From: Cocos nucifera
Lineage: Eukaryota; Streptophyta; Magnoliopsida; Arecales; Arecaceae
Length of the DNA: 64,000 bases
Assembly: GCA_006176705.1 (NCBI GenBank)
Contig: QRFJ01002490.1
Coordinates: 207,765 to 271,764 of the forward strand
Direction: 5' to 3'
This document shows positions 44,163 through 56,998 of the stretch, one piece after another (within the stretch, counting starts at the first letter, position 1; every line of letters begins with the position of its first letter). The notes under the pieces were generated by a model that searched no databases, had not been told where the DNA came from, and worked only from the letters and a program-made list of their open reading frames with translations. Made by a program: the position numbers and the translations under genes.

Positions 44163-44757
44163 TAAACTAGACTTGGCTTAGTCATAACAATTATGACTAA
44201 CCTAGTGGCATGGGTTCAGCTCGGATTATTGACCACCTCAGATCAGAACTGTGTCAACAGATATGGCCAGGTAAGTGAGACCGGTGGAAGGAATATGCCA
44301 TTAACTCGTACAAGAACGCATTCAGGTCGAGTAGCTTCCAATTAAAAACCAGTCGGTCGTCTGTGCCAAACTTACCTTAGACACCAAATTGTTGAGTCAG
44401 AACCAATTGGGTTAGCCTACAATCCAGACTCTAACCTCTGAGCCTAATTAGGTCTTGCTTGATCGTGACTCGATCTTGACCCAGACTTAATCCTATTAGG
44501 CTGGTCAATTTAAGCATTGTTGATCCCATCTAACCAACTCTTGATTCGGTTTGATCAACCGCTTAGACCTAATTGAGCTACCCAAGCCCGAACCCAGTAT
44601 TATGAATATGTCTTAGATCTGAAATTCTCAATTTTAGACCTAATTAATATTCCATAAACTTAATTCTTAATTAAGTTGGGTTCATAAACAAAATATGCAC
44701 AATAAATCCTAGGGTTTCAGGATCTAGGGTTTTGCAGAAAGTAAGTTTTGGGTTTCT

Positions 44758-44878
44758 GATTAAGGACGAACACGCAGCACCCCTACACATCATAAGAACA
44801 CCCCATCGAATGGGAAGAGAGGGCCTTTAAACCCTTCTTCGTTCTTATGACCGGACGGCCAAGAGGAACGCCTTAATC
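44758..44878 (-). other. Conserved leader RNA hairpin (A copy)
   Basis: The outer stem is formed by 44869-44878 with 44758-44768 and the inner stem CATAAGAAC / GTTCTTATG by 44841-44849 with 44791-44799. A small apical stem CCCAT-TCG-ATGGG lies between. Same fold as D. Confidence 0.75.
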
Positions 44879-45450
44879 AGGAACATGTAACATTCAATAC
44901 TACAAAACAGTTTATAGATCTATATCATATATCTCATATACAAATTTAGATCTAATCATGGCATATTTTGCATACATCTCATGTATCATAAATCATGCAT
45001 GTTTTCAGATCTAAATTATCTCATAATAATCTAAAAAATTAGATTTAAATTGATCTAATCAAAATAAATTCTAATCTAGACAATTATGTAGAACTATTCT
45101 ACAACTAGTCTAGACATGCATCAATCATATCTCATATGATATTTAAAATTAAATAATTTTTATTTGCTGTTTATCAGATGTTATTATAACACTTATAATA
45201 TCAAAAAATAGTAAATAAGAAGATCTAAAATATGATTTAATCAGATTAAATCAAAGACATGCAAAACTATTCTATAGAACTATTCTATTCTAGAACTAGT
45301 CATGCATATCTTCATGTTCTTAGATCCAAATCATTTAATTTTAATTTTTTCTGATTTCAGATCTGATCACATCTCATGTGACATCTGAAATCACTTTATT
45401 TTTTAATTAAAATAAAATTAAAATCAGATCTAAACAATTTTAGAACCATG

Positions 45451-45464
45451 GCTCTGATACCAGT
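45451..45464 (-). other. Primer binding site of A
   Basis: ACTGGTATCAGAGC on the minus strand, complementary to the initiator tRNA-Met 3' end. Confidence 0.92.
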
Positions 45465-46056
45465 TGAAGGGAAAATCCTGATTTCCCGGTCCAGGTTCGT
45501 TCAGATCTGATCAGATCAAGAGATATATTTCAAAAATTTTTTCTCTTGATCTCAATCAGATCTTGATATGTTTCAGATCTGATTCTTATTTATTTAATAA
45601 AAATAAAATAAAATAAGATAAATTAAATCAAATTTAATTTACCTGATTTGGGTAATCCTATTACCCTGTTGATGATCCTGATTGCAGCGGAAGGTTCTGG
45701 ATCTTAGCCACGCAAGCGCCTGGCCTCTACCGGTATCCACTCGGGTTGGATCTGGAGATCCTCTTCTTCTCTATCACACCTCCAAAAATCAGATCTGGAT
45801 CTGATCTGGAGGATCTTCAAAACTCTTTTGAAGATCTGCAGTCGTCCTTTTGCAGCAGCGCAGCCTTCTTGCTTTTTGATCGCCTTTTTCTTGATCTGAA
45901 TCGCACCAACCAAATCCAAAACACTTTTGGACGTGGAGAGCAAGGGGAGAAGAGAGTATGGCATGGAGAAGGAGGGGAGAGGCAGCCTTGGGGCGTGGGA
46001 AATTCTTCTTGATTATTTCTTTTTATTATTTTTTTAGGGTTGGGCGCAGGGTCTCT

Positions 46057-46064
46057 TATTTATA
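46057..46064 (-). promoter_or_regulatory. TATA box of A 5' LTR
   Basis: TATAAATA on the minus strand; it would drive transcription of A toward lower coordinates. Confidence 0.65.
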
Positions 46065-46374
46065 GACTAAGCTTGTGATCCAACTCCTCTTCCTCTCAAC
46101 CAATCACAACCCTTTGTGAAATCAGATCTAAATCTGATTGGTTGGGAATAGAGACCCCTGGATTCCTCCTTAGAGGGCGCCTAAGACCAGTCAAACTGGA
46201 TTCTTAGTAGAACTCTGATTGGAATCCAAAAGGGAGGATGGAGTCCTTGTCCAACAAGGACTCCTAGGCGCCTCCTACTTGGGCTCACGCCACCCTTGGC
46301 GTGCGCCCTTCTCCTTGCCAGGTTCTGGCAGGGGGACAAGCCCCCACCAGCTCTCCAATAGGTGCATGACATGT

Positions 46375-46442
46375 GGTCAAAAGTCAAAGGGTCAATGGTC
46401 AACGTTTGACCAGTCAAAGGTAGACTTTTGACCAAAGTCAAA
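46375..46442 (-). promoter_or_regulatory. W-box cluster in A 5' LTR
   Basis: Eight TTGAC[C/T] cores in both orientations within 68 bp, about 310 bp upstream of the TATA box. Confidence 0.72.
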
Positions 46443-48384
46443 GAACAAGAAATGGCAGGTGACCAAAAATGGCAGGTAATGTCTTACAAATAAGACAACC
46501 TATTCTGACTTGGACAACCTCCAGTCAGACCATATGAAGGCCTCTGATTGAGCACAAACTCCTTTGGCTCAGTCCAGGACAACTTATTTATGATAGTAAA
46601 AGAAGAACGTTAGGTTCAATCGAGTGCTAGCACGATTTCCTTGAACCTAATTGAATCTCATTCAGATCAATTGAACTAGATCAGTTCAATTGATGATCAC
46701 CAGATTCAAACCCTTGTTTGTGTGACCCAGTTAGGTTCAGTTCTGTATGGTAATGGGATATGTCATGATCTCTATCATCGACATCATCGAAACTCCTTTC
46801 GATGGATCAGAACTCTTCTGATTCGAACAGCTAGAATGATCGATCATCTAAATCATTCTAATTGCTCCCAAAATCCACCAGTGACACCTAGCAGTATATG
46901 GTGGCAACCCATCAGAGCTGAATGCGAACCTCTTGGTGCAGCTACCTGTGTGATTCAGTTCTTCTATCTTGAGCCCCGATCAGATTAGGGTTAAGGTGAA
47001 CTCGTCAAACCCTAGTCTCTGTCATATGATGTAATCATTCGATTCGAGTCCAATGTGAAAATCTAAATAGAAACTCTTTCTATTATTTCACTCTGCCATG
47101 GCCATGGGCTTCTGGACTTGATTCTCATGATCATCATAGGGCTACTCCTCTACCACCGAGGTAGATAGATCCCATCTTGATGCAATCCAGTTCCTACAAT
47201 GAACATGTCATAGCCAACATACACCTCAGGGTTCCATATGGCTAGGAGACCGAGTAATGGTGTAGTCAAACTATAACACCCTCAAGGTGAACTGCCGATG
47301 CATCTCAGGTCAAAGAACCAGACACACTACTGCAGCATCGAGTCAGTCATTGACGAGAAGGTAGACTCCCTAATGACTACTCGAGGTGGTCACGCTCAGT
47401 GCCCTCGTTCTCTAACGAGTACCTGTACTCTCGCTCTGGTGTCTCCACACCATAGACTCAAGACTCATCTACTAAAGAGAAGCGATCGTACACCAACCTT
47501 CCGGATCAATCATCATCCTCGTGATGATCCTATGGTCGGGAGCTGTTTATGAGTTAATAATGATTATTCATGTCTTAAATTTTCAACTCTTGAAAATATG
47601 AATTATCATTACCATTAACTCAAAGGATGTATCACAGACACTAAATACACATGTGTGATAGAAAATAACCCATTTATTAATTATAGTCAAAATTACAATT
47701 TTGCCCCTAGAAGTATATTACAAGTGTCAGCCAATTCTGGCTTCTAGGGCACATATATCTAACAATATTTGATATAAAAATGCATATTCTCGTCTAGATC
47801 TGTTATTCTATATCATGATAGTTTCAAATATATTTTAGATTAGATCTGATTTAACTTTTTATGATTTGATCATTTAAGTTTTAGATATTACATTAGATGT
47901 AATCATATCTAAAATATAAGGTCTAATTTAAAATTTTGATATATGTGATATAGGCAGCATAAGTCTAAACTACATCTTTAGTTTAATCTCATAGTCTAGA
48001 TAAAAAATTTAATAAAATATTTATTTAATTTTTTGAAGATTATGTGATTAGATTAGTTAAATTTTAGATATTATATATGATATAATTAGATTTAAAAGCA
48101 TGAAATGCATTTAAAAATTTCATATGTATGACATATGCAATGCATGTCTAGACTAGTTCCATAGATTTATGCCATGAGTAGTCTAGATTAAATTTTTTTT
48201 TTGATGAGATCATTTAAAATTTTATTTTTAGATATTATATTAAATGTAATCAGATCTGAAACATAAATTTAAATATTAAATTTGATACATGAGATGTATG
48301 CAAAATATGTATATATTAGATCTTAAATCATGTAACAGTTATATGCTTTAAATCTAATAGTTTTGTAGTATGGTTCATATTTCT

Positions 48385-48504
48385 GATTAAGGCATTTTTC
48401 TTGGTCGTTCAATCATAAGAGTAAGAAGGATTTAAAGACCCCCTTTTTTCATTCGATGGGGTGCTCTTATGGCATGTAGGGGTGTTATGTGTTTGCCCTT
48501 AATC
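48385..48504 (+). other. Conserved leader RNA hairpin (B copy)
   Basis: The outer stem pairs GATTAAGGCA (48385-48394) with TGCCCTTAATC (48494-48504), with one unpaired base. The inner stem pairs CATAAGAGT (48414-48422) with GCTCTTATG (48463-48471) with one wobble. One outer pair changes on both sides relative to D. Confidence 0.72.
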
Positions 48505-49170
48505 AAAAATCAAAAACTTACTTTTCTACAAAATTCTAGATTCTTAAATCCTAGAATTTTTTATACATGTTTTGTTATTGAACCCTTGGACTTAATTAAC
48601 AATTAAGTTTATAAAAATAATTAGAACTAAAATTATGAATTTTTAGATCTAAGATACCTTCATAAATCATGGGTTCGGGTGTAGGTAGCTCAATTAGGTC
48701 TAGCGATTGATCAAACCGAATCAAGAGTTGGTTAGGTGGGATCAAGAGTGCTTAGATTTAACCAGTCTAATAAGATTAAGTCTGAGTCAAGGTCGACTCA
48801 TAGTCATATGTGGTTGATCAAGTTAAGATCTAATTTGGCTTCGTGGTTCAAGCCTGGATTATAAGCTAATCCGATCAGTTCTGATCAGACAAGTCGGTGT
48901 CTAAGATAAGTATGACAAATACGATCAGTAGTTTTTAATTGAAAGCTACTCAACTTGAATGCGTTCATTACGAGTTAATGGTATATTCCTTTTACTGATC
49001 TCACTTACCTGATCGATTGAGTCGACCTAGTTCTGGTTTGAGATGGCTAACAATTTGAGCTAACCCATACCACTAGGTTAGTCATAAATATTATGACTAG
49101 TTGAGTCTAAGAGACCAAATCAAATCTCCCTTAGAAAATATTAAGTCCTAGATCTTCCACCATTGTAGAT

Positions 49171-49404
49171 GTGCGGATCCTTTCTAGGGTTGATTGTTCT
49201 CGGCTGGATATAGTGGTTCAGTTGTGTTGGAAAGATGCAACCATGTCTATTAGGCATTGGATGCTATGGGTTGGAGGATGGGTTGGGCTCAATATTTCGG
49301 ATACGGTGAGGGATCCAATAAAAGATCTAATTTATGCAAATGGTGGGTTTGACTTAACTAAGGAGTGGAGCAATATTTCGGACATAGTGAGCTTCATGAA
49401 TTAG
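49171..49404 (+). CDS. Leader ORF of B, 77 codons
   Basis: Same frame as the 57-codon ORF of A and F, with ATG created by a change in the GTGCGG codon pair and TGG replacing the TGA, so it continues to a TAG. It contains DATMSIRHWMLW and GGFDLTKEWSNISD. I do not recognise it. It is probably a decayed form rather than the ancestral gene. Confidence 0.3.
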   Translation: MRILSRVDCSRLDIVVQLCWKDATMSIRHWMLWVGGWVGLNISDTVRDPIKDLIYANGGFDLTKEWSNISDIVSFMN

Positions 49405-49687
49405 AGATCAGATTTGGGTGCACGATGTTTAAAGAAATATTGAACAAGAGTTATCCACTCATCGATTGGCCATTATCAATAACTGTTAGGTGAGGTGGTG
49501 AGCCAGTCGATGGGACTGCACCATCCATTAGAAATCAATGATCGTGGAGATTTTTGTATCTCTGCTAAGCAAGTGTAGGGATCCGAGAAAATAGTGAGAG
49601 CCTAATTTGTTTAAAAATGAAGTTCTTAAATAAATTGGTTTAGTCAAATTACAAGTCTAACTAGAAACTTTGACTCTCTACAGTAAA

Positions 49688-50070
49688 ATATCTACATCAA
49701 AATCCCTAGCTCGAATCCTAGATACCCACAAGTTGACCAGACCAATTTATAAGAATTGGCTAAAGAACTTCAAAAATATTTTGGGTTCAAAATGGTCGAC
49801 CTATGTATTGGACCAGGACCTCTCCCTTACCAGCCCATTTGACTGCTGATCAGAGAATGTCTTACAAGAAGTGGTCTGACGATCATAATAAAGTAAGGTG
49901 CCACATGTTGGGCTCAATGTCAGATGAATTGAAGCACCAACATGAAGATATTAGGACTGCTTGCCAAACATTGGCGCACCTATAAGAGTTGTTTGATGAA
50001 TAGAGTCGTGCAGCGCATTATCAAGTCTCGAAGAGATTTTTCAAGGCATAAATGCATGATGGGTAGTTGG
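49688..50070 (+). pseudogene. gag N-terminal part of B
   Basis: Starts at ATA 49688, reads through a degraded SNPLARILDT region, then MLGSMSDELKHQHEDIRTAC. It has stops at 49983 (TAA after AHL), at a nearby TAG, and at a TAA directly before ATG near 50050. The first and last stops are shared with E. Element C enters at 50071, within the equivalent of HDGQSVQDHC. Confidence 0.82.
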
Positions 50071-52339
50071 TGAAGCAAAAATCTATTTTTCCAGCACAGG
50101 ATCGTTCAGATCTGATTGGATTTGAAGGAATATTTCAAAAAAATTTTCTTAAAATTCTAATTAGATTTGAGACTTCTTAGATCTAATGATAGAGATATGA
50201 TATTAAAAGTTAAAAATAAAATTAAATCAATTTAATTTTAAGTACTTGATTTAGTAATCTAATTATCCTACAATGATCCTGTTAATTTCTGAGGTTTTGG
50301 AAGGAGCCACGCACGCGCCTAGCCTCTATTGGTATCCACTTAGACAAGATCTGAATGTCTTCTCCTTATGAATCTTTTCTTTAAAAATTAGACCTGGATC
50401 TAATTTGAAAAACCTTCAAAAGGACTTTTGAGGGCAACCTGTTCATCTCACGAATACCGTCGCATAAATGCTAAATCTTGTGCCAAAAATCTTAGATCTT
50501 CAACTCAGATTTATGCCTAACTTTTTAGGTATGTAGAAGAGAGGGAAAGAGAGGATAGAGGGGGCATGGATATCAAAGGGAAGGCTCCTTTAGGTGTGGA
50601 AAAAATAAATTACATTCAGGTAATTTCATGAGAAGAGTTCTTATACTAGATATAGTGCCATAAAGAGTCTCTTTTTGATCAAAAACCTTATTAATTCGAC
50701 TATTGGGACTCCTGGACCTAATCTCCATGAAAAACCCAAGATCCCATCTGGTTTTGATGCCAAAAATCCATCTAGAAGGTAGTGGCATGAAAGGATAAGG
50801 AAGAGTCCATGTGCGACTAGGACTCTTCCCTTAAGAGTTTGATCCAAATCAAACTATATCAAAACCTAGTCTAGGCACCTCCAAAAATCACAAAATTTTG
50901 CACACCCAAAGTATACCTCATCCCCTATCACATATCCAAAAACTAGAGTAAAATGATTTCTAAAAGAATTTTTAAAATTCTCTGATCACTTGATCCTCAA
51001 TTCTCTCAATTGGTTCAACTATTGATCCTAGTCCAATTGCACTAGGAATGACTTTAATTTTCATAATTAATCTGATCTGAACTTGTCCCAGTCAGATGAA
51101 AGTAAACTCATTCAAGATACAGGAATGAGTTAAATCAAATTCAACTTGGTTGCGATGAATCAAAAAGATTATAGAAGGAGAAAGTCAGGCTCAACCGTAT
51201 GCTAGCATGATTATCTTGAACCTGATTGGATCTAATCCAAATCAATCGAACTAGGTTAGCTCAATTAATGACATCCAAACCCAAATCCTTATTTTTGTGA
51301 CCTAGTTAAGTTCAGTTCTATATGGTAATGAGATATATCACGATCTTCATCATCGACATCATTGAAACACCTTTTGATGGATTAGAACTTTTCTGATTCA
51401 TACAATTAGAATGATCGATCATTAAAACAATTCTAATTGCCCCCAAAATCCACCAGTGATACCTAGCAGTATATGGTGGCAACCCATCGAAACTGAAAGT
51501 AAACCTCTTGGTGCAGCTACCTGTGTGATTGGATTCTTCTATCTTGAGCCCCGATAGGATTAGGATTAAGATGAACTCGTCAAACCCAATATCTATTATA
51601 TGAATTAATCATTCGATTTGAGTCCTATGTGAAACCATTTATAGAAACTCTTTCTATCATCTTCACTCTACTATGGCCATGGGCTTATGGACTCGATTCT
51701 CATGATCATCATAGGACTACTCCTCATCTACCGAGATAGATAGATTCCTTATTGGTGAAATTCAATTCCTACAATGAACGTACTATAACCAACATACACC
51801 TTAGAGTTTCGAATGGCTAGAAGATCGAGTTATGGTGTAGTCAAACTACAACACCCTTAAGGTGAATTATCGATGCACCTCAGGTCCAAAAACCAGACAC
51901 ACTACTGTAAAATCGAGCCAGTCATCGATGAGAAGGTAGACTTTCTTATGAATACTCGAGGTGGTCATGCTCAGTGCCCTCGTTCTCTAATGAGTACCTA
52001 TACTCTCGCTCTAGTATCTCCACACCGTAGACTCAAGACTCATCTACTCAAAGAAAGCAATCGTACACCAACTTTTCAGATCAATCACCATCCTCGTGAT
52101 GATCTTACGGTCGGAAGCAGTTTATGTGTTAATTATGAAAATTCATGTCTTAAATTTTTAACTCTTTAAAAATATGAATTGTCATTACCATTAACTCAAA
52201 GAATGTATCACATAAACTTTAAATACATACTATGATAGAAAATAATTTTTTTATTAATTTATAATCAAAATTATAAAATTATCCTTAGAAGTATATTACA
52301 AGTATTAGCTAATCTGGCTTCTAGGGCACACATCTAACA
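50071..52339 (-). repeat. 3' LTR of element C
   Basis: Plus strand from TGAAGCAAAAATC to ACATCTAACA, 2269 bp. It lacks the W-box cluster of A, D and F. The frame 51873-52169 is the antisense U3 frame. Confidence 0.92.
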
Positions 52340-52350
52340 AACTCCCACTT
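52340..52350 (-). other. Polypurine tract of C
   Basis: AAGTGGGAGTT on the minus strand next to the 3' LTR. Confidence 0.8.
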
Positions 52351-54149
52351 GACCAAAAGCCAATTGGCTACAAATCTAAGTCCCATCTTCTCAAGATGGG
52401 CTTCGATCTTCTACTAGCCTAAAGGCTTCATCAGTGGATCTGCCACATTATCTGTAGAGTCAACTCTCTTGATCTTGACATAATCCTTCTCAAGGTAATC
52501 ATGAATGAGGTTAAATCGCCGCTCGATGTGCTTGGATTTCTAGTGAGACCTTGGCTCGTTAGCTAGGACTATGACACCATTATTGTCATAGTACAGAGGG
52601 ACAACATCTGATAGTATCACTCTGAGTTCTACGGTGAACTTCTTGTACCAAAATACCTCCTTTGCAACTTTCGATGCAGCGATGTACTTTACTTTCATGA
52701 TGGAATCTACTATCATAGTCTACTTAGAACTCTTTTAGCTGACAACACCACCATTACACACAAACAGACTACCAGATGCCAACTTTTGATTATCTATATT
52801 AGACATAAAATCTGAATCTGTATAACCCTAGACTTAGAGTTATCCATTACCAAAAACCAAGAATATATCCTTAGTCCTTCTCAAGTACTTAAGGATATAT
52901 TTCACAAAAGTCTAGTGCTCTTCACCTAGATTCGACTGACATTTGCTCTTGACACTCACAGCATGAGCAATATCAGGTCATGTACATAGCATGGCATACA
53001 TGAGGCTCCCTATTACTGAAGCATAAGGAATTTTGCTCATGCGTTCAATCTCCTCAGGTGTGTTGGTACTCATCTTCTTGGAGAGATGAATACCATGTCT
53101 GAAGGGCCCCAATCCTCTCTTAGAGTTTTTCATTCTAAACCTCTTTAGTACCTCCTCTATGTACATCTTCTATGAGAGATCCAATATTCTATTCGGTCTA
53201 TCCCTATAGATCTTAATTTCTAGAATAAAGGATGCTTCTCCTAGGTCTTTCATAGAGAACTCTTTTGATAACTACACTTTAACTGTGGTCAACATGGGAA
53301 TATCATTCCTAATAAGAAGGATGTCATTCATATATAGTACGAGGAAGACAACAGTACTCCCACTGATCTTTTTGAATACATATGGTTTCTCCTCATTTTT
53401 GATGAATCCAAATGATTTGATCACATCATTGAAATGAGCATTCCAGCTTCGAGATGCTTGCTTAAGTCCATAGATAGATCTTTGCAACTTGCAGTCCTTG
53501 TGATCAGCATCACTGGATACGAAACCTAGCGACTGTTTCATATAGATATCTTCCTCAAGATATCCATTTAAGAAGGCCATTTTTATGTCCATCTGCCATA
53601 TTTTATAATTGAAATAGGCTACAACAGCAAGCAATGTGCAGATGAATTTTAGTATGGCTACTAGCGAGAAGGTATCCTGATAGTCAATACCTTCGCACTG
53701 ACTATATCCTTTTGCCACTAACCTAGCCTTGAATGTCTCTATATTTTCATCTGCACCTTTTTCTTGTAGATCCATTTACACCTAATAAGTACTATACTTT
53801 CAAATGGATCTACCAAGGTCTAGACTTGGTTCGAGCGCATTGAGTCAATCTCTAACTTTATTGCCTCTAACCATTTCTCGGAGTCAATATCTAATATCGC
53901 CTCATCATAGGATTTAGGATCATCACCATGAACCCCATTTTTCATGAGGAATATTTTCTCTACGTCATCTAAAATAGTACCTAAGTACCTTTCATGAGGA
54001 TGAAAAATTTTTTCTGATCTACGAGGTGGAGGAGATAGTGATTGGACTGGCTCAATCTGATTGGGTTTCATAAGGTCCTTAGCTCGTTGCTCTTAGGAGA
54101 CTTTCTCCTCTAGCCTAATCTATCTTTCGATGCCACCATCTTGAATAAA
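52351..54149 (-). pseudogene. reverse transcriptase and RNase H of C
   Basis: A 167-codon frame at 53272-53775 has FKARLVAKGYSQCEGIDYQD, YKIWQMDIKMAFLNGYLEED and the catalytic box changed to VLYMNDILL, so the first Asp of YxDD is Asn. 52978-53166 carries the RT end (MSKIPYASVIGSLMYAMLCT). The RNase H region 52380-52860 is heavily decayed. The linker frame 53820-54071 has DDPKSYDEAILDIDSEKWLE. Inactive. Confidence 0.88.
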
Positions 54150-55465
54150 CTATTTTTCAATAAAGATGGGATGTTGACTCACAATCACATTATGGTCTTC
54201 TAGAATATAAAAATAATATCCTAATGACTCTTTAGAATATCCTATGAATCGAGCTCTAAAAGACCTATACTCTAACTTATTCGTCTGTTGTCTCTTAACA
54301 TGAGTCGGACAACTCTAAATTCTAAGGTGACTCAGACTTGGTTTTTTATCATGCCATATCTCATACGGTGTGGTAGGAGCGATTTTAGATGAAATCCTAT
54401 TCAGTAAATATATAGCGGTCATTAGACTATATCCCAAAAAAAACTCTGGGAGGTCTATGAAGCTCATTATAGATTGGACCATATCTAATAAGATCTGATT
54501 TCTCCATTCTGAAACTCCATTGAGTTGAGATATTCCAGATGTAGTCCATTGAGAGACTATGCCATTTTGCTTAAGATAGTCTAGGAATTCTGACTAAGGT
54601 ATTCACCTCCTAGATTTGATCAAAGATTCTTAATAGGTTTTCTGATTTATTTTTCTACTTCATGTCTGAATTCTTTAAACTTTTTAAAAGCTTCAGATTT
54701 ATGTCGCATCAAATATACATACCCATACCGAGATAAATCATCGATAAAGATAATGAAGTAGACATAGTTGCCTCTAGTCGGCACATCAAATGGGCCGCAC
54801 ATATTAGTATGTACTAGGGCAAGTAGTTCTGTGGCCCTTTCCCCATGTCGTACAAAAGGAAGCTTGGTCATTTTGCCATGAAGATATGATTCACAAATCG
54901 GATATGACTCAAAAGTCAATGGACTCAATAGTCCAGATTTCTCTAATTTGTTAACCCTATCTTCTGCTATATGATCTAGCCTAAGGTGCCATAGATACTT
55001 ATCATTTAGACTATCCCTAGGTCATTTTGATCCTATAGCATTCACGTTTTGCTCGATATTAAAAATAGAAACATCAATATGTAACTGATAAAGACCATTT
55101 ATAAGAAAACCACTTATAATTTTATTTCTTTCATAAAGAATATTATAATGGTTCTTAAGAAAACTAATTACATAGCCTTCCTGTACTAAACATAAAATAG
55201 AAATTAAATTTCTGCTTGCTGTAGGCACACAAAAATAGTCTCTAAGAACTAAATCTAATCCTAATGATAATCACAAAGGATAGGTTTCCATGGTCACTGC
55301 AGCAACTCTTGCTCCATTTTTGATGCGTAGGATAATCTCACCATCCCTCAGCCCCCTGCTATCCTAAAGACCCTGCATAGAAGTGCATAAGTGAGCACTA
55401 AAATTAGAGTCAAGCACCCAATTGGATGCAAAAGAAATCATAAGTTTAGATTCTATAACAAGCAT
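54150..55465 (-). pseudogene. protease-integrase of C
   Basis: Integrase core pieces at 54647-54928 read HTNMCGPFDVP, with Asn in place of the first catalytic Asp, and DDLSRYGYVYLMRHKSEAF. The pre-integrase segment is at 54890-55020 and a 68-codon frame lies at 55022-55228. The protease region near 55380-55430 reads a degraded LDS-SSAHLCTS. Stops throughout. Confidence 0.85.
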
Positions 55466-55674
55466 ATCTCTAGAAGGATCTGCCTCCTTCTTATTCTTCA
55501 GGCTGAACAGATAGAAGGGGCAATTCCACTTCTAATGATCGTCTATGTTGCAATAAAAATATTTTTCTTTGTCAGCGGCCTTCTTCTTCAGCTCTACATT
55601 CTTCTTCTTCCCACCATCCATCTTCTGCTTCTTCACAAACTTCTTCTTTTTAGAAGATTTTTTCTTGAAAGAAG
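55466..55674 (-). pseudogene. gag C-terminal part of C
   Basis: Carries the knuckle remnant KYFYCNIDDH and a lysine-rich run near 55570-55665, where the first CCHC cysteine is tyrosine. Cut by element D at 55675. Confidence 0.78.
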
Positions 55675-56998
55675 TGTTAGATATATGTGCCCTAGAAACC
55701 AGAATTGGCTGACACTTGTAATACACTTCTATGGGCAAAATTATAATTATGAGTATAATCAATAAAATGGGTTATCTTCTATCACCTATGTGTATTTAAT
55801 GTTTAGGATACATCTTTTGAGTTAATGGTAATGATAATTCATATTTTCAAGAGTTGAAAATTTAAGACATGAATAATCATTATTAACTCATAAAATGCTC
55901 CCGACCATAGGATCATCACAAGGATGGTGATTGATTCGAAAGGTTGGTGTACAATCACTTTTTTTTAGTAGATGAGTCTTAAGTCTATGGTGTGGAGATA
56001 CCAGAGTGAGAGTACAGATACTCATTAGAGAACAAGAGCACTGAGCATGACCACCTCGAGTAGTCATTAGGAAGTCTATCTTCTTGTCAATGACTGACTC
56101 GATGCTGTAGTGGTGTGTCAGGTTCTTTGACTTGAGGTGCATCGATAGTTCACCTTGAGGGTGTTATAGTTTGACTACACCATTACTCGATCTCCTAGCC
56201 ATACGAAATCCTGAGGTATATGTTGGCTATGACATGTTCATTGTAGGAACTGGATTGCATCAAGATGAAATCTATCTACCTCGGTGGTAGAGGAGCAGCC
56301 CTATGATGATCATGAGAATCAAGTCCAGAAGCCCATGGCCATGGCAGAGTAAAATAATAGAAAGAGTTTCTATTTAGATTTTTACATCGAACTTGAATCG
56401 AATGATTACATCATATGATAGAAACTAGGGTTTGATGAGTTCACCTTAACCCTAATCTGATCGAGGCTCAAGATAGAAGGACTTAATCACATAGGTAGCT
56501 GCACCAAGAGGTTCGCATTCAGCTCTGATGGGTTGCCACCATATACTGCTAGGTGTCACTGATGGATTTTGGGAGCAATTAGAATGATTTAGATGATCGA
56601 TCATTCTAGCTGTTTGAATCAGAAGAGTTCTGGTCCAACGAAAAGAGTTTCGATGATGTCGATGATAGAGATCATGACATATCCCATTACCATACAGAAC
56701 TGAACCTAACTAGATCACACAAATAAGGGTTTGAATCTGGTGATCATCAATTGAACTAATCTAGTTCAATTGATCTGAATGAGATTCAATTAGGTTCAAA
56801 AAAATCGTGCTAGCACTCGATTGAACTTAACGTTCTTCTTTTACTATCATAAATAGTTATCCGGACTAAGCCAAAGGAGTTTGTGCTCATTCAGAGGCCT
56901 TCACTTGATCTGACTGGAGTCTGTCTAGATCAGAAAAAGATTATCTTATTTTGTAAGATAATACCTACCATTTTTGGTCACTTGCCATTTCTTATCCT

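Larger units (their letters stand above)
43581..45450 (-). other. Leader of element A
   Basis: About 1.87 kb from primer site to gag ATG. It contains the 57-codon ORF 43989-44162 and the hairpin 44758-44878. The rest is AT-rich and noncoding as far as I can see. Confidence 0.8.
37317..47764 (-). mobile_element. Copia element A, complete, youngest copy
   Basis: Minus-strand element of about 10.4 kb: 3' LTR 37317-39608, internal 39609-45464, 5' LTR 45465-47764. The LTR pair is nearly identical by eye; an 88-codon window (38563-38829 against 46722-46988) shows a single amino-acid difference. AATAT precedes it (37312-37316) and AATAT spans its right edge (47764-47768). The left LTR lacks the terminal TG seen in the right copy, so the exact duplication is ambiguous by a base. 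It keeps a Gag ATG, a full CCHC box and a 435-codon protease-integrase frame, but several one- or two-base indels break gag and RT. Confidence 0.95.
45465..47764 (-). repeat. 5' LTR of element A
   Basis: 2300 bp, plus strand from TGAAGGGAAAATCC to ATATCTAACA. Differences from the 3' LTR seen by eye are mostly single-base changes in homopolymers. Confidence 0.96.
47765..49687 (+). other. Leader of element B, main part
   Basis: Continues B after element A. It aligns with the E and D leaders. Contains the hairpin 48385-48504 and the open leader frame 49171-49404. No other gene is seen. Confidence 0.75.
34648..50070 (+). mobile_element. Copia element B, old, interrupted by A and then by C
   Basis: Starts with a variant LTR terminus TGCTAGATGTG in the CACTA transposase gene. 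The 5' LTR is 34648 to about 37280. Its leader is broken by A (37317-47764) and resumes at 47765; gag starts at 49688 and is broken by C at 50071. The rest (pol, 3' LTR) must lie right of the window. Leader and gag resemble E more than A, D or F, including two shared gag stops. Confidence 0.88.
50071..55674 (-). mobile_element. Copia element C, 3' part
   Basis: Minus strand: 3' LTR 50071-52339, RNase H and RT 52350-54149, integrase and protease 54150-55465, end of gag 55466-55674. Element D interrupts it in the lysine-rich part of gag. The 5' LTR lies beyond the window. The left flank 5-mer is GTTGG. Divergence from A is large by eye, with many stops, so it is an older copy. Confidence 0.92.
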
